The notes under the pieces are model-generated. The model saw only the letters and a list, made by a program, of their open reading frames with translations. It had not been told where the DNA came from and searched no databases. DNA of 11,864 nt from Deltaproteobacteria bacterium (GTDB lineage Bacteria > Desulfobacterota > Desulfobacteria > Desulfobacterales > JAFDDL01). Position numbers and translations under genes: made by a program. Shown one piece after another: positions 7,786 through 11,864 of this stretch (position 1 is the first letter of the stretch; each line of letters opens with the position of its first letter). The stretch covers positions 1-11,864 of the forward strand of contig JAFDDL010000082.1 in assembly GCA_019310865.1 (NCBI GenBank). Reading direction: 5' to 3'.

Positions 7786-7801
7786 AGCAAACTTTGTGCC
7801 A
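7786..7801 (-). promoter_or_regulatory. Sigma54 (-24/-12) promoter for the TonB-dependent receptor
   Basis: The minus strand reads TGGCACAAAGTTTGCT, an exact match to the sigma54 consensus TGGCAC-N5-TTGCW with correct GG-to-GC spacing. Transcription should start near 7775, giving a leader of about 240 nt before the receptor ATG. The nearest downstream gene on that strand is the receptor, and the gene upstream encodes a sigma54 activator. Confidence 0.8.
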
Positions 7802-7828
7802 AGATGATAAAGAAAATTAATTGTGTTT

Positions 7829-7841
7829 TTTCAATTGGTTA
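7829..7841 (+). promoter_or_regulatory. Putative IHF binding site
   Basis: TTTCAATTGGTTA matches the IHF core WATCAA-N4-TTR at all but one position and lies in an A/T-rich stretch. It sits between the -24/-12 promoter and the dyad at 7951-7970, where IHF bends DNA in classical sigma54 promoters. A match with one mismatch in A/T-rich DNA is only moderately informative. Confidence 0.45.
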
Positions 7842-7950
7842 TAAAATTCGGCCGAGAGCGATGGGATTAATAATTTTGATATTTCGGGACAATGACGATA
7901 TGTAGAGGGTGTGGTTACGAATCAGACGATACACTGTGTACGAAACGCGT

Positions 7951-7970
7951 ATCGACAAAACTTTGTCGAT
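7951..7970. promoter_or_regulatory. Upstream activator (enhancer) dyad for the sigma54 activator
   Basis: ATCGACAAAACTTTGTCGAT is a perfect 9-bp inverted repeat around AC. Its centre is about 185 bp upstream of the predicted start from the -24/-12 promoter, the normal range for an enhancer-binding protein site, and it lies 17 bp beyond the stop codon of the activator gene. A smaller palindrome (TACAC-T-GTGTA, 7930-7940) is adjacent. On the minus strand it could also fold as a hairpin at the end of the activator mRNA, but no T-run follows, so a regulatory site is preferred. Confidence 0.6.
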
Positions 7971-7987
7971 GTTGCGGTTGAAAAGAT

Positions 7988-10900
7988 CTAAACCACCTGC
8001 ATAGCTGCCTGTTCTTTACTGATGTTGAACTTTTTCATCTTCGAATATAGTGTTTGGGGATGGATATCAAGAATTTCCGCTGCACCGCCGGGGCCAAAAA
8101 TTTTCCCCTGTGTCTTCTTGATCGCTCGAATAATATGACGACGTTGAATCTCTGCGAGTGTGATTACCTGGTTCTCGGGAGCCGCCTGCAAGTAGCCCTT
8201 CTTTAGATCAGGTGTTTTAAAACGATCACCGACACTTAAAATAATACCCCGTTCGATGACATTTTCCAATTCTCTAACATTTCCCGGCCAATCATAAGAC
8301 ATTAACCTTTCCATGTCAGCCGCTGAAATTTTTCCTACGGATTTTCCAAATTTTTCCGCATAATTTTTCAGAAAATACTGGACCAACAAGGGGATGTCTT
8401 CAATGCGGTCTCGAATGGGTGGTACATGGATGGGGAACACGTTCAGCCTGAAAAAAAGATCCTCACGAAATTTACCCTCGTTGATGAGTTTTTGAAGGTC
8501 ATGATTCGTGGCAGCCACCAGGCGAAAATCAGAATAAAGCGGTTTCCGCCCCCCCACCCGCTCAAACTCTTTGCTTTGGAGAACCCTCAACAAACGGATC
8601 TGGACTTCCATGGAAACATCGCCGATTTCGTCAAGAAACAAGGTGCCTTTATCGGCAAGTTCAAACCGGCCCAATCTTTTATCTGTGGCGCCGGTAAAGG
8701 CACCCTTTTCGTGGCCGAAAAGCTCACTGGCAATGAGGGTGTCCGGAAATACACTGCAATTGACCCGAATAAATGGTCCATCCTTTCTCGGGCTACTTCG
8801 ATGGATAGCCCGGGCTATCAATTCTTTACCGACACCGGTCTCTCCCTGAATCAGAACAGCCGCATCGGTACCAGAAACGCTGTCCACTTCTTTCAATACA
8901 CGCATGAGAGCGGCACTTTTCCCGACGATTCCCTCAGAGTGGATGCTGTCAAGGTGTTGTTCTTCAAAGTATTTCTTTTCCTCTTTAAGTTTCCGGGTCA
9001 GGTTATTTATCTCTTCATAGGCGTTTGCATTGTCCATTGCAATGGATGCTTGTGCCGCAAAATACTGGAGGATTTCAAGATCGGTTTTTTTGAAATGATT
9101 CGAGAACAGGCGGTTGTCATGATACAGTACTCCAACCACTGCGTCCATGTATTTCATCGGAACACAGATGCAGGATTTGATAACTCTGGATTGAGGGATG
9201 ATTTTTTTCTGACCCGGGTTTATCTTAAACACGTAACCATCGCCGGTCGAAGCGACTTTTTGAATCGCCTCCATGGAAAATTGAAAGTTTGGGTGGGTAA
9301 TATCTTCGGCAACCAGGTTTCTTGCAGCTCTAAGTTTTAACTTAGGTGAAGGCGCGTCCTTATCGATGATGAAAATGGCGCCACGCTCCGCGCCGGTGAT
9401 GTGATTTGCCCTTGAAATGATGTGATGAACCAGTTCTTTATTGTCCCTGATCGTCGTTATCTGCTGACTAAACATCATGATTTCCTTAAGAAGATCACGG
9501 TTCGCGTGCAGATTCTTGAAAGCTATACTCAAATCTTTTGGAATCAAGTCCACTCCGATTGAATGGACGATCTCTTCAAGCTTCTTGCTTGCCTGAAGCG
9601 CCTTATTCTTTGACCCTACTGCCGAGTATTCTTTTGAAAGCTCCAGCAGCGCACTTGCTATCGCTGACTTGTTCCCGGATTTCTTGCGCCACTTGACTGC
9701 ATTTTCAAAGGTCTGAATTGTTTTATCAGATGGATTTCCATTGCGCCGAAGAAGCAGGCCCTTGTAATAATAGCCGCTCCCCATGCTCAAAATATTCTTA
9801 CTGCGAATCGATCGCTCAATTTCTGTTTTTATGGAAAGATTTCCGACACGAGGCAGCTCACCCAGTTCCATTGCCCAACACAGCTCAAGCAGCGCCGTAT
9901 AGGGAATATTGAACATGTCTCCCCTTTTAACCTTTCGGAGATATTTTTTCAGGTAGCTGACACTATTTTCCGTTTGCTTTTTAAGATAATATGCCCAAGC
10001 CAATTGCGTCAAGATGGTGGTTTCCACCCAGTGGTTCGATATGCCGATGGCCGTTTGAAGTCCCAAGTCCAGGTAAATCAATGCCTCATCCACTCTGCTG
10101 TACCAGAGAAGGAGACTTCCAAGGGCATGGCATGTCTGGCATAAAATATACTTGTCTCCGCTTTCTTTGCTATAGTTATAAATCGAATCCACCAGGCCAA
10201 AGCCTTGGGTCGCCTGTCCGGTTAATATGTAAGATACACCGATATACACGGTCGCCATCAACGAAAAATGCCCATGAGGATATATTTCCACATCCTCCAT
10301 AATCATTTCATAATGGTTGACGACATCTTTAAGCCGCCCCTGGTAATATAGATAAAATATGTGAAATGCAGCAGACGCGCGTCGTAGACGGTCATCATCT
10401 ATTGCATCCGACATTGAAAAGCCGCGTTCAAAGTGCTTGAGAGCGTTGGCATGGTTCGAAAGGAACCATTCATTCTTTGCCAGGTTCAGCTCCAAAAGAA
10501 CGGCTTGCCCTTTAAAACCTTTGCTTTCCGCTTTTGCAAGTGCATTTTTCAGAGCCGGTATTATTTCATGTGAATTGAGCGTGGCTTCGACTAGTTTGGA
10601 TGAGTTAATTACCGCCTGAATATAAAGACGAACTTCATCATCGCCTTCTTTATCTTTTAGAGCTTCCATAATTTTTGAGTGACACGCATAGGCATCTCCA
10701 TAACGGCGGGCAAACCGATAAATGTCACCGGCTTTTAAAAGAAGCTGACAATGAGACAAATCATTATCAAGATGTAAAAGGTGATTGGCTATAGAAAGGA
10801 TCTTTTCATCATTATCGTTTGGATTTCTCAGTAGAATATTTGCGATTTTTTTATGCTTGAGCGCTTTTTCCTTAATGTCAAAAGTATCCTGAAACTGAAC

Positions 10901-11560
10901 TTTTTGTTTTTCGTCTTTAAAGCAAAATTCCCCCGCGCTTTTTCTTGTGAGTATTTCTTTATTAATCGCTTTTTCAAAGGCTGAAAGAATTATCGAAGCG
11001 CTCAATTCTGTCAGTTCGATAATCCAATCTATGGAAAATGATCCTTCAAAAAGAGCGGCAACCGACATTATTTTATGAAAATCGTCAGGGATCGGTTCGG
11101 GTTTTTCATGTTGATTTGAAAAAAGGGGGGTGATTGCAGGCTCAACCGTATTGAAACTTTGGGCGAGAGCATGGATAAATCCTTGATCATCCATATCGCG
11201 CTGGATTTTATTAAGCATCCTTCGGGCCGCATGGTAATTGAGACCAATTTTATCGGACAGCTTCTTTATCGTTAGATCTTCCTTTTGGCTTTTGGTTAAA
11301 TGGATCGCCCAAAACCAATAATACAGCGGGGTTCGCGTGCCATGCATTATTGTACCCGCAGTAACCGAGGTCTGGTGGTGGCATCTTTTACAGTGAAGCA
11401 GAAATCGCTTTGGCACCTCGTAGTATTCGTTATGGCCACACGATGGGCAGACGAATCCGTTCGGCCATCGGACCTTAAGAAGATGTGCGCGGCATGCCTG
11501 TTCTGTTGAAAATCTTTTTCTAAGCACTTCAAGTAACATCTTGTTATCTAAGTTACTCAT
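7988..11560 (-). CDS. Sigma54-dependent activator with IS1595-type transposase zinc-ribbon head, TPR, GAF, AAA+ and Fis HTH
   Basis: A 1190-residue protein. Residues 1-125 match the N-terminus of IS1595-family transposases: zinc ribbon Cys38-x2-Cys41 and Cys57-x2-Cys60, then 'TSVTAGTIMHGTRTPLYYWF', then a helical 'LSDKIGLNYHAARRMLNKI' segment. The DDE nuclease that should follow is absent. Residues about 160-240 resemble the winged helix that follows STAND ATPases, then TPR-like helices run to about 690. A GAF sensor (about 700-850), a charged coiled linker and a complete sigma54 AAA+ domain follow: Walker A GETGVGKE (about 905), GAFTGA (about 953, for sigma54 contact), Walker B 'GTLFLDEIGD', 'FREDLFFRLN' and 'WPGNVREL' (about 1090). 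A Fis-type HTH (about 1157-1180, 'AEILDIHPQTLYSKMKK') ends it. The ATG at 11560 has AAGGAA 6 bp upstream; the longer frame from TTG 11575 would absorb that site. It probably activates the receptor promoter; the signal is unknown. Confidence 0.9.
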   Translation of the reverse strand: MSNLDNKMLLEVLRKRFSTEQACRAHLLKVRWPNGFVCPSCGHNEYYEVPKRFLLHCKRCHHQTSVTAGTIMHGTRTPLYYWFWAIHLTKSQKEDLTIKKLSDKIGLNYHAARRMLNKIQRDMDDQGFIHALAQSFNTVEPAITPLFSNQHEKPEPIPDDFHKIMSVAALFEGSFSIDWIIELTELSASIILSAFEKAINKEILTRKSAGEFCFKDEKQKVQFQDTFDIKEKALKHKKIANILLRNPNDNDEKILSIANHLLHLDNDLSHCQLLLKAGDIYRFARRYGDAYACHSKIMEALKDKEGDDEVRLYIQAVINSSKLVEATLNSHEIIPALKNALAKAESKGFKGQAVLLELNLAKNEWFLSNHANALKHFERGFSMSDAIDDDRLRRASAAFHIFYLYYQGRLKDVVNHYEMIMEDVEIYPHGHFSLMATVYIGVSYILTGQATQGFGLVDSIYNYSKESGDKYILCQTCHALGSLLLWYSRVDEALIYLDLGLQTAIGISNHWVETTILTQLAWAYYLKKQTENSVSYLKKYLRKVKRGDMFNIPYTALLELCWAMELGELPRVGNLSIKTEIERSIRSKNILSMGSGYYYKGLLLRRNGNPSDKTIQTFENAVKWRKKSGNKSAIASALLELSKEYSAVGSKNKALQASKKLEEIVHSIGVDLIPKDLSIAFKNLHANRDLLKEIMMFSQQITTIRDNKELVHHIISRANHITGAERGAIFIIDKDAPSPKLKLRAARNLVAEDITHPNFQFSMEAIQKVASTGDGYVFKINPGQKKIIPQSRVIKSCICVPMKYMDAVVGVLYHDNRLFSNHFKKTDLEILQYFAAQASIAMDNANAYEEINNLTRKLKEEKKYFEEQHLDSIHSEGIVGKSAALMRVLKEVDSVSGTDAAVLIQGETGVGKELIARAIHRSSPRKDGPFIRVNCSVFPDTLIASELFGHEKGAFTGATDKRLGRFELADKGTLFLDEIGDVSMEVQIRLLRVLQSKEFERVGGRKPLYSDFRLVAATNHDLQKLINEGKFREDLFFRLNVFPIHVPPIRDRIEDIPLLVQYFLKNYAEKFGKSVGKISAADMERLMSYDWPGNVRELENVIERGIILSVGDRFKTPDLKKGYLQAAPENQVITLAEIQRRHIIRAIKKTQGKIFGPGGAAEILDIHPQTLYSKMKKFNISKEQAAMQVV

Positions 11561-11622
11561 TATACATTCCTTCAAAAAGGGGGGATTAGAACCAACGCAA
11601 AAATTGATTCGTTTTGATTAAA

Positions 11623-11638
11623 CGCAATAATAATGCCA
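11623..11638 (-). promoter_or_regulatory. Sigma54-like promoter of the activator gene
   Basis: The minus strand reads TGGCATTATTATTGCG, which matches TGGCAC-N5-TTGCW except at the last base of each block, with exact spacing of the key GG and GC. A start near 11611 would leave a leader of about 50 nt before the ATG at 11560. It suggests that the activator is itself sigma54-dependent and perhaps self-activated. No dyad like those at 7573 and 7951 is seen upstream of it. Confidence 0.45.
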
Positions 11639-11706
11639 GATTTGTGGATTAAATGCAACCGCCTTTTTCATATGCGCTCGATTAATTTACATTCAATCTA
11701 AAATAA

Positions 11707-11864
11707 TCATCGTTAGAATCTTTTAAACTGATAAAAGCCGGTGCACAACTTGCTGTGCGCTTGCTGGGTTTTCCTTTCCCTGTAATAATCGCCTGCAACG
11801 GGCACTGTATCGCTTTGGCCGCCTTGCTGCTTCTGTCAACCGATTACCGTATCGGTGCGATCGG
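11707..11864 (+). pseudogene. Crotonase (enoyl-CoA hydratase) family fragment, 5'-truncated, runs off the right edge
   Basis: In this frame a stop at 11704-11706 is followed by a segment with 'KAGAQLAVRLLGFPFPV', 'IIACNGHCIALAALLLLS' and 'TDYRIGAIG'. This is the central part of a crotonase (usual form 'P-x-P-V-x-A-x-x-GHA-x-A-x-G-A-x-LLL-x-x-DYRIG'). The first 60-75 residues, including the first oxyanion-hole loop ('FSAGFDL' type), are missing. No ATG, GTG or TTG start lies in frame between the stop and the homology. The second oxyanion glycine (A-M-G-A in relatives) is Ala here (A-L-A-A). Both features suggest a dead or rearranged gene. The downstream part is outside the window, so its fate cannot be judged. 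It is divergent from the activator gene. Confidence 0.68.

Noticed and set aside
7636..7905. 89-residue plus-strand open frame in the control region
   Set aside because: It has no ribosome site and no recognisable fold, and it overlaps the sigma54 promoter and IHF-like site, so it is probably chance.
7951..7970. Dyad considered as the terminator of the activator gene
   Set aside because: The stem is good but no T-run follows on the minus strand and the loop is only two bases. Position relative to the -24/-12 element fits an enhancer better, though a dual role is possible.
8426..9340. 304-residue plus-strand open frame
   Set aside because: It lies antisense to the GAF-AAA+ part of the activator, whose motifs are unmistakable; it is a shadow of that gene.
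11560..11575. TTG at 11575 as the start of the activator (1195 residues)
   Set aside because: That start would include the AAGGAA ribosome site that serves the ATG at 11560.
11741..11760. GTGCACA...TGTGCGC inverted repeat near the right edge
   Set aside because: It falls inside the crotonase homology and is imperfect; it is explained by coding sequence.
1..11864. CRISPR arrays, tRNA or rRNA genes, intact insertion sequences
   Set aside because: No regularly spaced repeats, tRNA-like cloverleaf, rRNA-like sequence or complete transposase was recognised.

Overview
The window reads as a moderate-G+C Gram-negative chromosome segment. It has an outer-membrane TonB-dependent receptor, a sigma54-dependent activator, and CoA-dependent degradation genes of the kind common in sulfate-reducing or related Desulfobacterota. 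That lineage is an inference from gene style, not a measured placement.

Layout. (a) Positions 1-2598, + strand: the 3' end of a crotonase-family gene, an intact nitronate monooxygenase/FabK-like flavin enzyme, and a thiolase whose 5' end carries an out-of-frame internal deletion. (b) About 2600-3004, - strand: a fused relic made of the C-terminal half of a short-chain dehydrogenase (SDR) joined to the N-terminus of an MFS transporter, which also has an in-frame TGA. (c) 3044-7536, - strand: a TonB-dependent receptor, a class III aminotransferase and a flavodoxin-fold FMN oxidoreductase in that transcription order. An intrinsic terminator lies between the first two. (d) 7537-7987: a 451-bp control region with a near-perfect -24/-12 (sigma54) promoter, an IHF-like site and a 20-bp perfect dyad, plus a second dyad in the leader. 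(e) 7988-11560, - strand: a 1190-residue sigma54 activator with an unusual N-terminus, an IS1595-type transposase zinc ribbon and helical DNA-binding segment. It continues into a winged-helix-like/TPR region, GAF, AAA+ and Fis HTH. (f) 11576-11864: the regulator's upstream region, with its own sigma54-like promoter, then on the + strand a 5'-truncated crotonase fragment running off the edge.

The most interesting system is the pair (d)+(e). A domesticated transposase DNA-binding head appears to have been attached to a bacterial enhancer-binding protein. That protein is placed next to, and plausibly controls, an outer-membrane receptor through a classical enhancer-IHF-sigma54 promoter. The genes downstream of the receptor (aminotransferase, flavoprotein, MFS, SDR) look like an uptake and conversion operon for an unknown small molecule. 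Its distal end, and the convergent beta-oxidation-like cluster, are decaying.
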